In this document: positions 36,077-45,162 of the stretch, in pieces | Position numbering within the stretch: position 1 is the first letter of the stretch | Layout of the letters: each line of letters opens with the position of its first letter | Assembly: GCA_965247255.1 (NCBI GenBank) | Contig: CBDFGS010000010.1 | Coordinates: 465,114 to 529,113 of the forward strand | DNA length: 64,000 nt | Direction: 5' to 3' | From: CBDFGS01 sp965247255 | GTDB taxonomy: Bacteria > Chloroflexota > Dehalococcoidia > Lucifugimonadales > CAUZJF01 | Program-made: the position numbers and the translations under genes | The notes under the pieces: model-generated | Told to the model about the DNA's origin: nothing | The model's input: only the letters and a program-made list of their open reading frames with translations | Databases searched by the model: none

Positions 36077-37585
36077 GTGGATTGGATGTACAAGGTGGGT
36101 ATTTACCTCCGTGTTCGCAAGGCTTGTTTCGTCGAAGGGATGAGCGTCCGAGAGGCGGGCCGAGTGTTCGGGGTACACCGGGACACGGTGCGCAAGATGC
36201 TCGAGTACTCCGTGCCCCCAGGGTATCGACGGCAACGACCGGCTCGCAGACCGAAGCTCGATCCATATAAGGGTGTGATGGACCAGATCCTGGAGCAGGA
36301 TCTGAGCTCACCGAAGAAGCAGCGTCACACCGCCAAGCGTACCTACGAACGGCTCAGAGACGAACACGGCTTCACCGGCAAGTACACGATAGTCAAAGAC
36401 TACGTTCGAGAACGCCGTCGTCGGACCCGAGAGATGTTCGTACCACTGTCCCATTCCCCGGGACATGCCCAGTGTGACTTTGGCGAAGCGTGGGTGGTCA
36501 TCGGCGGAGTGGAACGCAAAGCCCACTACTTCGCCCTGGACCTCCCTCACAGCGACGGGTGCTATGTGAAGGCGTATCCCGCCGAGACGACGGAGTCATT
36601 CTGCGACGGACACGTCTCCGCCTTCGCGTTCCTGGGCGGAGTGCCTCAGAGCATCCTCTACGACAACACCACGCTCGCGGTAGCCAGAATCCTGGGAGAT
36701 GGTCGCCGGCAGCGGACCAGGGTGTTCTCCGAGCTTCAGTCCCACTACCTGTTCGAGGACCGGTTTGGCCGTCCAGGCAAAGGGAACGATAAGGGCAAAG
36801 TAGAAGGTCTGGTCGGCTATGTCCGCCGGAACTTCCTGGTGCCCATTCCATCGTTCGAGAGCTTCGATGCCCTCAATGCTCATCTGGAGCAACACTGCCT
36901 CAGACGGTTCGAAGATCGACTCCGCGGCCGCAACGAGACGATAGGAGAACGGCTGGAGCGGGACCTAGAGAAGTTGCTGCCTCTGCCGGCCGTACCGTAC
37001 GACGCCAGCGACAAGCACGCGACGAGGGTCAGTTCTCTGTCCCTGGTCAGATACCGGACCAATGACTATTCGGTCCCGGTGGCCTACGGTCATCGGGACG
37101 TTCTGGTCCGCGGATATGTACACGAGGTTGTGATCAGCTGTGGCGCTGAAGTCATCGCCCGCCATCGGCGCTCATACGATCGAGACGACTTCGTCTTCGA
37201 CCCTCTCCATTACCTGCCGCTCCTTGAGAAGAAGACGAGGGCATTGGATCAGGCGGCGCCGCTGGTTGGATGGGAGTTGCCCGAGGAGTTCGGAGTGTTG
37301 CGGCGGCTGCTGGAGTCGAGGATGGGCAAGCGAGGAAAGAGGGAGTTCGTGCAGGTGCTCAGACTGATGGAGAACTTCCAGCCGGAAGAAGTCCACGACG
37401 CCGTACGAGACGCCATTCGACTCGGGGCTGTGAGCTTCGATGCTGTCAAGCACCTGGTGCTGTGCAGGATCGAGGGTCGACCGCCTAGACTCGACATGGA
37501 GTTGTACCCGTATCTGCCCAGGACCAACGTTGCAACAACCTCGACCAGGGACTACATGGCTCTCCTGGCGGGGAGCCGGTCATGA
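36077..37585 (+). CDS. istA: IS21 transposase IstA
   Basis: A 502-residue protein with an N-terminal helix-turn-helix (MSVREAGRVFGVHRDTVRKML). The integrase catalytic core has AQCDFGEAWVVI (first Asp), PQSILYDNTTLAV (second Asp) and NDKGKVEGLVGYVRRNFLV (Glu). The C-terminal beta-barrel region continues to LAGSRS. The frame is intact, unlike the inverted copy. ATGA overlap with istB. Confidence 0.93.
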   Translation: MDWMYKVGIYLRVRKACFVEGMSVREAGRVFGVHRDTVRKMLEYSVPPGYRRQRPARRPKLDPYKGVMDQILEQDLSSPKKQRHTAKRTYERLRDEHGFTGKYTIVKDYVRERRRRTREMFVPLSHSPGHAQCDFGEAWVVIGGVERKAHYFALDLPHSDGCYVKAYPAETTESFCDGHVSAFAFLGGVPQSILYDNTTLAVARILGDGRRQRTRVFSELQSHYLFEDRFGRPGKGNDKGKVEGLVGYVRRNFLVPIPSFESFDALNAHLEQHCLRRFEDRLRGRNETIGERLERDLEKLLPLPAVPYDASDKHATRVSSLSLVRYRTNDYSVPVAYGHRDVLVRGYVHEVVISCGAEVIARHRRSYDRDDFVFDPLHYLPLLEKKTRALDQAAPLVGWELPEEFGVLRRLLESRMGKRGKREFVQVLRLMENFQPEEVHDAVRDAIRLGAVSFDAVKHLVLCRIEGRPPRLDMELYPYLPRTNVATTSTRDYMALLAGSRS

Positions 37586-38349
37586 CCAACAAGTCCACGA
37601 TGTTGCTCGAACACAACCTCAAGCAACTCAAGCTCCCCACGTTCCTGAGGGAGTACGACAAGCTGGCATCCCAGTGTGCCAGTGAGGGAGCTGACCATCC
37701 GGACTACCTGCTGCGACTATCGGACTTGGAGCTGATCGACCGTCACCATCGCATGGTGGAACGTCGGATCAAAGCAGCCCGCTTCCCGACGACCAAGAGC
37801 CTCGACACCTTCGACTTCCTGTCTATGCCGTCCCTGAACAAGGCTCTGGTTCTGGAGCTGGCACGATGCGAGTACATCGAGCGCCCCCACAACGTCATCG
37901 CTCTCGGCAACAGTGGCACCGGCAAGACCCATATCGCCCTCGGGCTCGGTCTGGCTGCGTGTCAGAGGGGACTGTCCGTGGGCTTCACCACCGCCGCTGC
38001 TCTGGTTCACGAGCTGATCGAGGCCAGGGACGAACGGCGTCTGCTCAACCTGCAGAGAAGGCTCGCACGACTCAAGCTTCTGATCATCGACGAACTGGGC
38101 TTCGTGCCCTTGTCCAAGACTGGCGCCGAGCTCCTCTTCGAGGTGTTCAGCCAGCGTTACGAGCGTGGATCGGTCCTGGTGACCTCCAACCTGCCCTTCG
38201 TCGAGTGGACCGAGGTGTTCGGCTCTGAACGGCTGACCGGAGCTCTCCTCGACCGCCTCACCCACCATGTCGACATCCTGGAGATGAACGGGGACAGCTA
38301 CCGACTCAAGCACAGCAAGAAGATTCCTGGCCGCCAGCTATCTGACTGA
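37582..38349 (+). CDS. istB: IS21 helper ATPase IstB
   Basis: A 255-residue DnaA/DnaC-like AAA+ protein: Walker A GNSGTGKTH (about residues 109-117), Walker B LLIIDELGFVPL and sensor VTSNLPFVEW. It regulates target selection by IstA. Intact. Confidence 0.93.
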   Translation: MTNKSTMLLEHNLKQLKLPTFLREYDKLASQCASEGADHPDYLLRLSDLELIDRHHRMVERRIKAARFPTTKSLDTFDFLSMPSLNKALVLELARCEYIERPHNVIALGNSGTGKTHIALGLGLAACQRGLSVGFTTAAALVHELIEARDERRLLNLQRRLARLKLLIIDELGFVPLSKTGAELLFEVFSQRYERGSVLVTSNLPFVEWTEVFGSERLTGALLDRLTHHVDILEMNGDSYRLKHSKKIPGRQLSD

Positions 38350-38452
38350 GCCTGATCTCCAACGCCCCACGAACCTTGATGCCCATTCTACGGCGTTCAG
38401 TGGTACAGTTTTGCTCCGCCCCGCTGGTACGTTTTCACACCGCCCTTGACCT

Positions 38453-39013
38453 CTCGAAGAGGAGCTCGGCGCCAGTCTTGGACAAGGGCACGAAGCCCAG
38501 TTCGTCGATGATCAGAAGCTTGAGTCGTGCGAGCCTTCTCTGCAGGTTGAGCAGACGCCGTTCGTCCCTGGCCTCGATCAGCTCGTGAACCAGAGCAGCG
38601 GCGGTGGTGAAGCCCACGGACAGTCCCCTCTGACACGCAGCCAGACCGAGCCCGAGGGCGATATGGGTCTTGCCGGTGCCACTGTTGCCGAGAGCGATGA
38701 CGTTGTGGGGGCGCTCGATGTACTCGCATCGTGCCAGCTCCAGAACCAGAGCCTTGTTCAGGGACGGCATAGACAGGAAGTCGAAGGTGTCGAGGCTCTT
38801 GGTCGTCGGGAAGCGGGCTGCTTTGATCCGACGTTCCACCATGCGATGGTGACGGTCGATCAGCTCCAACTCCGATAGTCGCAGCAGGTAGTCCGGATGG
38901 TCAGCTCCCTCACTGGCACACTGGGATGCCAGCTTGTCGTACTCCCTCAGGAACGTGGGGAGCTTGAGTTGCTTGAGGTTGTGTTCGAGCAACATCGTGG
39001 ACTTGTTGGTCAT
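38453..39013 (-). pseudogene. istB, 3'-truncated
   Basis: Identical to the intact istB through KTGAELLFE, then broken at the junction with the other IS21 copy and read into its terminal repeat. The Walker motifs are present, but the sensor and C-terminal part are lost. Confidence 0.85.
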
Positions 39014-40519
39014 GACCGGCTCCCCGCCAGGAGAGCCATGTAGTCCCTGGTCGAGGTTGTTGCAACGTTGGTCCTGGGCAGATACGGGTACAACTCCATG
39101 TCGAGTCTAGGCGGTCGACCCTCGATCCTGCACAGCACCAGGTGCTTGACAGCATCGAAGCTCACAGCCCCGAGTCGAATGGCGTCTCGTACGGCGTCGT
39201 GGACTTCTTCCGGCTGGAAGTTCTCCATCAGTCTGAGCACCTGCACGAACTCCCTCTTTCCTCGCTTGCCCATCCTCGACTCCAGCAGCCGCCGCAACAC
39301 TCCGAACTCCTCGGGCAACTCCCATCCAACCAGCGGCGCCGCCTGATCCAATGCCCTCGTCTTCTTCTCAAGGAGCGGCAGGTAATGGAGAGGGTCGAAG
39401 ACGAAGTCGTCTCGATCGTATGAGCGCCGATGGCGGGCGATGACTTCAGCGCCACAGCTGATCACAACCTCGTGTACATATCCGCGGACCAGAACGTCCC
39501 GATGACCGTAGGCCACCGGGACCGAATAGTCATTGGTCCGGTATCTGACCAGGGACAGAGAACTGACCCTCGTCGCGTGCTTTGTCGCTGGCGTCGTACG
39601 GTACGGCCGGCAGAGGCAGCAACTTCTCTAGGTCCCGCTCCAGCCGTTCTCCTATCGTCTCGTTGCGGCCGCGGAGTCGATCTTCGAACCGTCTGAGGCA
39701 GTGTTGCTCCAGATGAGCATTGAGGGCATCGAAGCTCTCGAACGATGGAATGGGCACCAGGAAGTTCCGGCGGACATAGCCGACCAGACCTTCTACTTTG
39801 CCCTTATCGTTCCCTTTGCCTGGACGGCCAAACCGGTCCTCGAACAGGTAGTGGGACTGAAGCTCGGAGAACACCCTGGTCCGCTGCCGGCGACCATCTC
39901 CCAGGATTCTGGCTACCGCGAGCGTGGTGTTGTCGTAGAGGATGCTCTGAGGCACTCCGCCCAGGAACGCGAAGGCGGAGACGTGTCCGTCGCAGAATGA
40001 CTCCGTCGTCTCGGCGGGATACGCCTTCACATAGCACCCGTCGCTGTGAGGGAGGTCCAGGGCGAAGTAGTGGGCTTTGCGTTCCACTCCGCCGATGACC
40101 ACCCACGCTTCGCCAAAGTCACACTGGGCATGTCCCGGGGAATGGGACAGTGGTACGAACATCTCTCGGGTCCGACGACGGCGTTCTCGAACGTAGTCTT
40201 TGACTATCGTGTACTTGCCGGTGAAGCCGTGTTCGTCTCTGAGCCGTTCGTAGGTACGCTTGGCGGTGTGACGCTGCTTCTTCGGTGAGCTCAGATCCTG
40301 CTCCAGGATCTGGTCCATCACACCCTTATATGGATCGAGCTTCGGTCTGCGAGCCGGTCGTTGCCGTCGATACCCTGGGGGCACGGAGTACTCGAGCATC
40401 TTGCGCACCGTGTCCCGGTGTAGCCCGAACACTCGGGCCGCCTCTCGGACGCTCATCCCTTCGACGAAACAAGCCTTGCGAACACGGAGGTAAATACCCA
40501 CCTTGTACATCCAATCCAC
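39010..40519 (-). pseudogene. istA with a one-base frameshift
   Basis: Nearly identical to the intact istA, but one extra A (AAAGC instead of AAGC, near 39572) shifts the frame after VPYDASDKA and creates a stop at about 39530. The downstream part is open from 39516. Upstream differences are few (AARVFGL against AGRVFGV). Confidence 0.88.
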
Positions 40520-40636
40520 CTTCAGTCAGGTTCTGTCGTTCCTGATTGAAGGCGACAGGCGGTACAGTTTTCAAACGCCACACCTCAGCGCTCGACCGCC
40601 CAGGTGGTACATTATCTCTCCGCCCTTCACAGTACA

Positions 40637-40864
40637 TGGAGAGTAGGCCAGGATATCGAACCAGGGCTGTATCGCACTACAGGCCCTGGCAAAGGGCTTC
40701 TTGATTTTGCATGCATTTGGGAAAGATTAAGTGGTCTAAGCGGTGACCTTGAAGAGATAATCGCGATTGAGATCGTGGGTGATCCATCCTATGTGGAGAT
40801 ATTAGCCACAGACTTTGCCTTCCAATCCACCGGCTGCGAACCATGGACTAAGGTGGAAGATTAG
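40637..40864 (+). pseudogene. 3' fragment of a secreted-protein gene
   Basis: The frame reads WRVGQDIEPGLYRTTGPGKG and FACIWERLSGLSGDLEEIIA and ends FAFQSTGCEPWTKVED. This is the pattern of small secreted proteins that repeat a VGxDIxPGxYR motif, a conserved Cys and a C-terminal GCxxW. The 5' part is cut off by the IS21 pair ending at 40631. Confidence 0.55.
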
Positions 40865-40898
40865 TGAAGGGCACCCTCCGACAACGCAGTTCGGGCTC

Positions 40899-41351
40899 CT
40901 AGACTGCTACCTTATCCTCGACTACCAGGGAGCGCCCAACGGCTCGGAGGGCCTTCTCGACTGAGGTGATATGGGACCGATGCCTTGGATTAACGAGTCT
41001 GCGCACGGCGTTTTCGGTAACGCCCAATCGAGCGGCGAGAGCGACATTGGTGATGCCTTGTTTGCGCATGGCAGTGTAAAGGGCCAGCTTCGCCGCGACG
41101 ATGAGCGGCACCTCAATCATCACTTGGCCATCAGTGGCGGGGCTGGGCTCAGGGATGTCCTCACGGAGCTTCACATACGCGCCCAGGGCGACGCCCAAGC
41201 AGTCCTCGGCCATCTCCAGGGTCTCCTCCCAGGACCAGCCGCCGGTATGGGCTCCGCGAACGTCGGGGAAGGTCACGTTATAGGCCAGCCGGCCTGTTGC
41301 CACTCGTTCCTCCTCATCTTCAGTTATGGTGCATGGGAAAGCATATCTCAT
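40899..41351 (-). CDS. hicB: HicB-type antitoxin with HTH (second module)
   Basis: 150 residues: HicB fold at the N-terminus (LAYNVTFPDVRGAHTGGWSWEETLEMAEDCLGVAL), then a Cro-like helix-turn-helix (YTAMRKQGITNVALAARLGVTENAVRRLVN). It therefore belongs to the HTH class of HicB, unlike the RHH-type partner at 11.6 kb. It starts one base after the hicA stop. It should neutralise HicA and repress the promoter at 41565-41593. Confidence 0.9.
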   Translation of the reverse strand: MRYAFPCTITEDEEERVATGRLAYNVTFPDVRGAHTGGWSWEETLEMAEDCLGVALGAYVKLREDIPEPSPATDGQVMIEVPLIVAAKLALYTAMRKQGITNVALAARLGVTENAVRRLVNPRHRSHITSVEKALRAVGRSLVVEDKVAV

Positions 41352-41558
41352 TTAAAACTCCCTTCTATTGATGTTAAGCTCCTTGAGCATGGAAGCTAGC
41401 GTCCCCGAAGGAATCTCGCCATGCTGAACGAAGGTATTGAACTCGCCAACGTAGACCATCTGATGGCTACCCTTGCCCCGGCTAGGGTCGGAGTCAAAGG
41501 CCAGTCCGTTCTTGCGGGCATATCGCCGGGCTCGCCTTACAAATTCCCTTCCGTTCAT
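41352..41558 (-). CDS. hicA: HicA-type toxin (second module)
   Basis: Sixty-eight residues from ATG 41558 (MNGREFVRRARRYARKNGL), with the HicA hallmark GKGSHQMVYVG (catalytic His) and IPSGTLASMLKELNI. The promoter's -10 box ends six bases before this ATG, which fixes the start and implies a leaderless message. It is divergent from the adjacent recombinase. Confidence 0.88.
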   Translation of the reverse strand: MNGREFVRRARRYARKNGLAFDSDPSRGKGSHQMVYVGEFNTFVQHGEIPSGTLASMLKELNINRREF

Positions 41559-41564
41559 GAGTCT

Positions 41565-41593
41565 ATGGTAGCACATAAACGTGCGAATGTCAA
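41565..41593 (-). promoter_or_regulatory. Promoter of the second hicAB
   Basis: On the minus strand TTGACA (41593-41588), a 17-bp spacer and TACCAT (41570-41565). The spacing to the ATG (6 bp) is the same as in the first HicAB module. Confidence 0.7.
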
Positions 41594-41605
41594 TGGGGAT
41601 GTCAA

Positions 41606-42805
41606 GTGAAGGGCTCTCTCCGACAGCGCAGCCCCGGCTCCTGGGAGCTCACCATAGACACCGGGCGGGATGCCCTAGGCCGACGGCAGCGCAAGTTCGT
41701 CACCGTCCGCGGGACCAAGGCCCAGGCCCAACGTAAGCTGAGGGAACTCCTCACCAGCCTCGACCAGGGCATCGCTCTCCCAGCCGAGAAGATACTACTG
41801 CGTGACTGGCTGGACCAGTGGATGCAGGAGATCATCGCGCCAAACCGACGTCAGCGCACCAAAGAACGCTACCAGGGCATTATTACCCGCCACATTAAGC
41901 CAGCTATAGGCCACGTGCAGCTGACCAAGCTAGCCCCATCTCATGTACAGGCCCTGGAATCCCAACTGTCGGCCCAAGGCATGGCAGCGGAAGGCGTGGG
42001 CCTAGTCCATCGCGTCCTTTCGGGTGCAATGAAGCATGCCCTGCGCATGGAGATGGTTTACCGAAATCCCGTATCGGCAGTCTCGCCACCCCGGATCATA
42101 CGCCAAGAACCAGCACCGCCAGATATATCGGCTGTCCGGGCTGCCCTTGAGCTGGCCAGGGCAGAGGAGCACTACCTCTATGCCTGCATCCACCTGATCG
42201 CCTACACCGGCATGCGCCGTGGCGAGGCGATGGGACTGCTCTGGGACGACGTGGACCTGGAGCGAGGACGTATTCTCATCGAGCGGTCTCTTTCGCGCAC
42301 CCTCGAACGGGGATTATGCGTGGACCCACCCAAAACAAATAGCGGGCGGCGGGTGGTCGATCTGGACGTGAGAACCATTGAGGTAATGGCCAAGCACCAA
42401 GAAGACCAGCGAACGACCAAGGAACTAATGCGCGACATGTACGAGGACTATAGGCGAGTGTTCGCTGGCCCATACGGAGAATGGATTAACCCAGACCAGC
42501 TATCGAAGGCAGTCAAGAGGTTGGGAAAGCGGGTCGGTCACCCATCAATGACTGTCCGAAGTTTGCGCCACTTTCACGCCTCAGTATCGTTGCAAAGCGG
42601 CCAGAGTGTCGTGATCGTGAGCAAGCGGCTAGGCCATGCCAGCGTCTCGACTACGGCGGATATCTATGCCCATTCTCTCCCTGGGTGGCAGAAAGAAGCA
42701 GCTGAAGCTTTCGCCCGAACAATGGATGCCAAAGATGCCGACACAAATGCCGACAATGCCGACAACCACTCACATATCCTGCACAACCACCTACCAGAAC
42801 AATAG
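41606..42805 (+). CDS. Tyrosine recombinase (phage-type integrase)
   Basis: A 399-residue integrase from GTG 41606. An AP2-like DNA-binding arm (SWELTIDTGRDALGRRQRKF) and a SAM-like core-binding domain (LRDWLDQWMQEII) precede the catalytic domain. Catalytic residues: Arg in YTGMRRGEA, Lys in PPKTNSGRR, the second Arg in RSLRHFHAS (the usual His two residues before this Arg is Arg here), His in KRLGHASVS, and Tyr in ADIYAH. The C-terminal tail is Asp/Asn/His-rich. It lies divergently beside hicAB, suggesting a small integrated island; no att repeats were found. Confidence 0.93.
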   Translation: MKGSLRQRSPGSWELTIDTGRDALGRRQRKFVTVRGTKAQAQRKLRELLTSLDQGIALPAEKILLRDWLDQWMQEIIAPNRRQRTKERYQGIITRHIKPAIGHVQLTKLAPSHVQALESQLSAQGMAAEGVGLVHRVLSGAMKHALRMEMVYRNPVSAVSPPRIIRQEPAPPDISAVRAALELARAEEHYLYACIHLIAYTGMRRGEAMGLLWDDVDLERGRILIERSLSRTLERGLCVDPPKTNSGRRVVDLDVRTIEVMAKHQEDQRTTKELMRDMYEDYRRVFAGPYGEWINPDQLSKAVKRLGKRVGHPSMTVRSLRHFHASVSLQSGQSVVIVSKRLGHASVSTTADIYAHSLPGWQKEAAEAFARTMDAKDADTNADNADNHSHILHNHLPEQ

Positions 42806-42901
42806 CTACAAATAGCTACGTCTACACTCTCCCGCGACCGCCCACAGAGGTTCATTAAGGAATCCGCCCGTCGCCTCCAACCTTCCGGCCCATAGAGAAC
42901 T

Positions 42902-42933
42902 GGCCCCAGGGTATTCCCTGGGGCCGTCTTCTT
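42902..42933 (+). terminator. Intrinsic terminator after the integrase
   Basis: GGCCCCAGGG-TATT-CCCTGGGGCC, a perfect 10-bp stem followed by GTCTTCTTGT, about 100 bp after the integrase stop. The rest of 42806-43143 shows no gene. Confidence 0.85.
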
Positions 42934-43143
42934 GTGCTGTCGATGCGGAATTGTCCACTATCGTCCACTACCTCTTTTCTCTCATCCGTTACCTCCCCAC
43001 ATCTGGGCCGCTTGGGGTCGACTTAGGGTAGTTGCGACGAACCGACACCCCGCTTTCTTTTCGAGCATGTAAGGGTTGGGTTCTCGACACCACTATGAAC
43101 CGGATGATAGAGCTGTCCCAAGCTTTCAGTTAAGGGCCTGCGG

Positions 43144-44325
43144 CTACTCCTCATCCAGTTCGTCCGGTTCGTCCGGCGGGGCCTCGTACAGTCCCGCGCC
43201 CCGCCTGCGCCCTTCGATAAAATTCCGCGTTCCGGGCGCCTGCGAAGAATCGGCCGTGAGCTGATCGAGCTTCTCCTCGTCGTACTCGATTCCCAGCCCG
43301 GGTGAGTCGCCGAGGACGATATAGCCATCCTCAATGCGATTGTCCACCCTCATGGCCGCCTCACGGCCCGCGCCAACGACCTCCATCATCATGTGATTCG
43401 GGAGCGCGGCGGCAAGATGGGCTCCCAGGTTGCCGTGTGCGTTCATCACGGACACCGGCAGCTCGAACCCGTACGCCATGTCCGCTACCTGGAGCGCCCC
43501 TGTGATGCCGAGGCGGGCCACGAGCACCTGCACGATATCCACAGCCTCGTTGGCGATGAGAGACATAAACGCGCCGATATCTCCGAGGTTCTCGCCGGTC
43601 GCGACGGCCGCCCTCACGTTCTGCGAGACCTTGCGCAGGCCCCGGTAGTCCCAGCGACGCGCCGGCTCCTCGCACCAAGCGATGTCGTACTGATCCTCGA
43701 AGGCGCGAACGTGCCTTATCGCCTGTTTGGGCGACCAGTACTCGTTGGAGTCGATCGCCAGGAGGGGCTTCTTGCCCGAACCCTTCAGCGCCTCATGCAC
43801 GATTCCCAGGCGGCGTAGGTCGGCATCTATGTCCAGGCCCACCTTGAGCTTACCGCCGTTTACCCCCTCCGCGGCCATCTCCTCGTAGAAACTCTGGAGT
43901 TCGTCGTCCGTCAGGGGCATGTCGATGCCGCTGGCGTAGGCCTTCACACGTCTGGACGACGCACCCAGCGTTTTCCACAGAGGCTCTCCGTTCGCCTTGG
44001 CTTTCAGGTCCCACAGCGCCACATCGATGGCTGCGAGGGCGTAGTTTACGTCGCCCTCGTTGCCCCCCTTGAAGATCGAGTCCGCCATTCGCTTCCACAG
44101 CCCACGCACCCCTCTTGGGTCCTTGCCGATTACCCTTTCACCCAACATGCGGATAGCCTCGCCGGTGCCGGGCATTCCAACGCTGACTCCGGTCAGGCCC
44201 TCATCGGTGTCGATGAATACCGCGAGCCCGCCAACTCTGCTCACGCCGTGGGGCGAGTTCGCGTCGCCCAACTTCCGCGTCAGGTCTAGCTCGTAGGGCC
44301 TGGTCCTTGTTCCGGTGATCCTCAT
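43144..44325 (-). CDS. Enolase-superfamily enzyme (mandelate racemase/muconate lactonizing type)
   Basis: 393 residues. The capping domain comes first. The barrel carries the KxK catalytic lysines at 159/161 (GGKLKVGLD), metal ligands Asp192 (LAIDSNEYW), Glu219/220 (AWCEEPA) and Glu245 (ATGENLG), and a candidate acid/base His297 (VMNAHGN). This suits a sugar-acid dehydratase or racemase. The last 35 or so residues are an acidic, Pro-rich tail. The gene stands alone. Expanded enolase-superfamily sets are known in SAR202-type Chloroflexota. Substrate unknown. Confidence 0.88.
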   Translation of the reverse strand: MRITGTRTRPYELDLTRKLGDANSPHGVSRVGGLAVFIDTDEGLTGVSVGMPGTGEAIRMLGERVIGKDPRGVRGLWKRMADSIFKGGNEGDVNYALAAIDVALWDLKAKANGEPLWKTLGASSRRVKAYASGIDMPLTDDELQSFYEEMAAEGVNGGKLKVGLDIDADLRRLGIVHEALKGSGKKPLLAIDSNEYWSPKQAIRHVRAFEDQYDIAWCEEPARRWDYRGLRKVSQNVRAAVATGENLGDIGAFMSLIANEAVDIVQVLVARLGITGALQVADMAYGFELPVSVMNAHGNLGAHLAAALPNHMMMEVVGAGREAAMRVDNRIEDGYIVLGDSPGLGIEYDEEKLDQLTADSSQAPGTRNFIEGRRRGAGLYEAPPDEPDELDEE

Positions 44326-44646
44326 GTGCGGCCTCCGGCGCCACCTGTACCCGCTCGGCCAGACAGCGGCGCGGTAGAGATTCTAGCAGACCGATATCTG
44401 CTCAAGCCGGTATCGTAGCCAAGGACCACCTGTGCGTTTCAGGTTCCCCCAAAACCGGGTCACTTCTGAGTATCGCCCCAGAGTCATCGTCGTCAGTAGC
44501 GATGAAGACACGGGCAAACGCTTCTTGCTTTGGGGTGACGCAGCGGCGCTGGACTTCTGGGGAGCGCCTTCGAAAGCGTCCGACTTCCAAGTCATCTAGA
44601 ACCCCCGGTAACGCCTAGATCACCTGGGAATTGGCGCATATCTCGA
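44326..44646. other. Mostly non-coding, with a possible 3' gene fragment
   Basis: A plus-strand frame ending at TAG 44597-44599 reads YRPRVIVVSSDEDTGKRFLL and LWGDAAALDFWGAPSKASDF, protein-like but without a start. The sequence around 44441-44480 (TTCCCCCAAAACCGGGTCACTTCTG...) has a looser relative at 44920-44960 (TTCCCCCTGACCGGGTTCACTTCTG), suggesting degraded repeat copies. Confidence 0.35.
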
Positions 44647-44862
44647 TCATAGTATTCTTCGATACTTCGCAATCGCGATCAATAGTAGCAGCACCGGCGG
44701 GCCGACAAGAGAGATGAACAATGTGACCATTAGGCTCACGCCTGCCCACCCTAAAACGACACCGATCACGGTGCTAGCTACTGTATAGAAGAGCAGATTC
44801 TTGCCCAGCGGTGTACCTCTGAGCCGAAGATTTATGAACGACCTTACATCGATTGACTCCAC
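44647..44862 (-). CDS. Small two-helix membrane protein
   Basis: 71 residues with a polar N-terminus (MESIDVRSFINLRLRGTPLG) and two hydrophobic segments at about 22-45 and 46-64. No family is recognised and it is not part of an operon. Confidence 0.45.
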   Translation of the reverse strand: MESIDVRSFINLRLRGTPLGKNLLFYTVASTVIGVVLGWAGVSLMVTLFISLVGPPVLLLLIAIAKYRRIL

Positions 44863-45162
44863 GGGAGTCCCCGCGAAGGCGTAGGTACCCTGCTCGGGGT
44901 CCCTAAACTAGAGTAGGTTCCCCCTGACCGGGTTCACTTCTGCGCATCGTCCCCACCAGGCGCGGCTGGAGTCCCCAGACCAGCCTCTTGGCCACCCGGA
45001 CGTGGACCTGGCGGCCGGCAGGTCAAATACTTGATCCGCCAAGGGTTGCTGATTGCTACCAAAGCGTCAATGTCATAAACTCCGGCGCATTGATGCTGAG
45101 ACGCCGCGGCGCCTCAGCGCTCCGTTATTGTCTCAGAGGGCCACTCCGAGTGAGAGGTAGCT

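Larger units (their letters stand above)
35965..38450 (+). mobile_element. IS21-family element, intact copy
   Basis: The left end TGTGAAGGGCGG and the right end ACCGCCCTTGAC are inverted. Additional inner repeats (GTACCA near both ends) are typical of IS21. CTCT occurs on both sides (35961-35964 and 38451-38454), a likely 4-bp target duplication. It contains istA and istB, overlapping by 4 bp. Confidence 0.85.
38453..40631 (-). mobile_element. IS21-family element, inverted truncated copy
   Basis: The same element in the opposite orientation, ending at TTCACA 40631. Its other end is missing: homology stops inside istB at 38453, where the intact copy's right end begins. With the intact copy it makes a head-on palindrome of more than 2 kb per arm. 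Confidence 0.85.
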
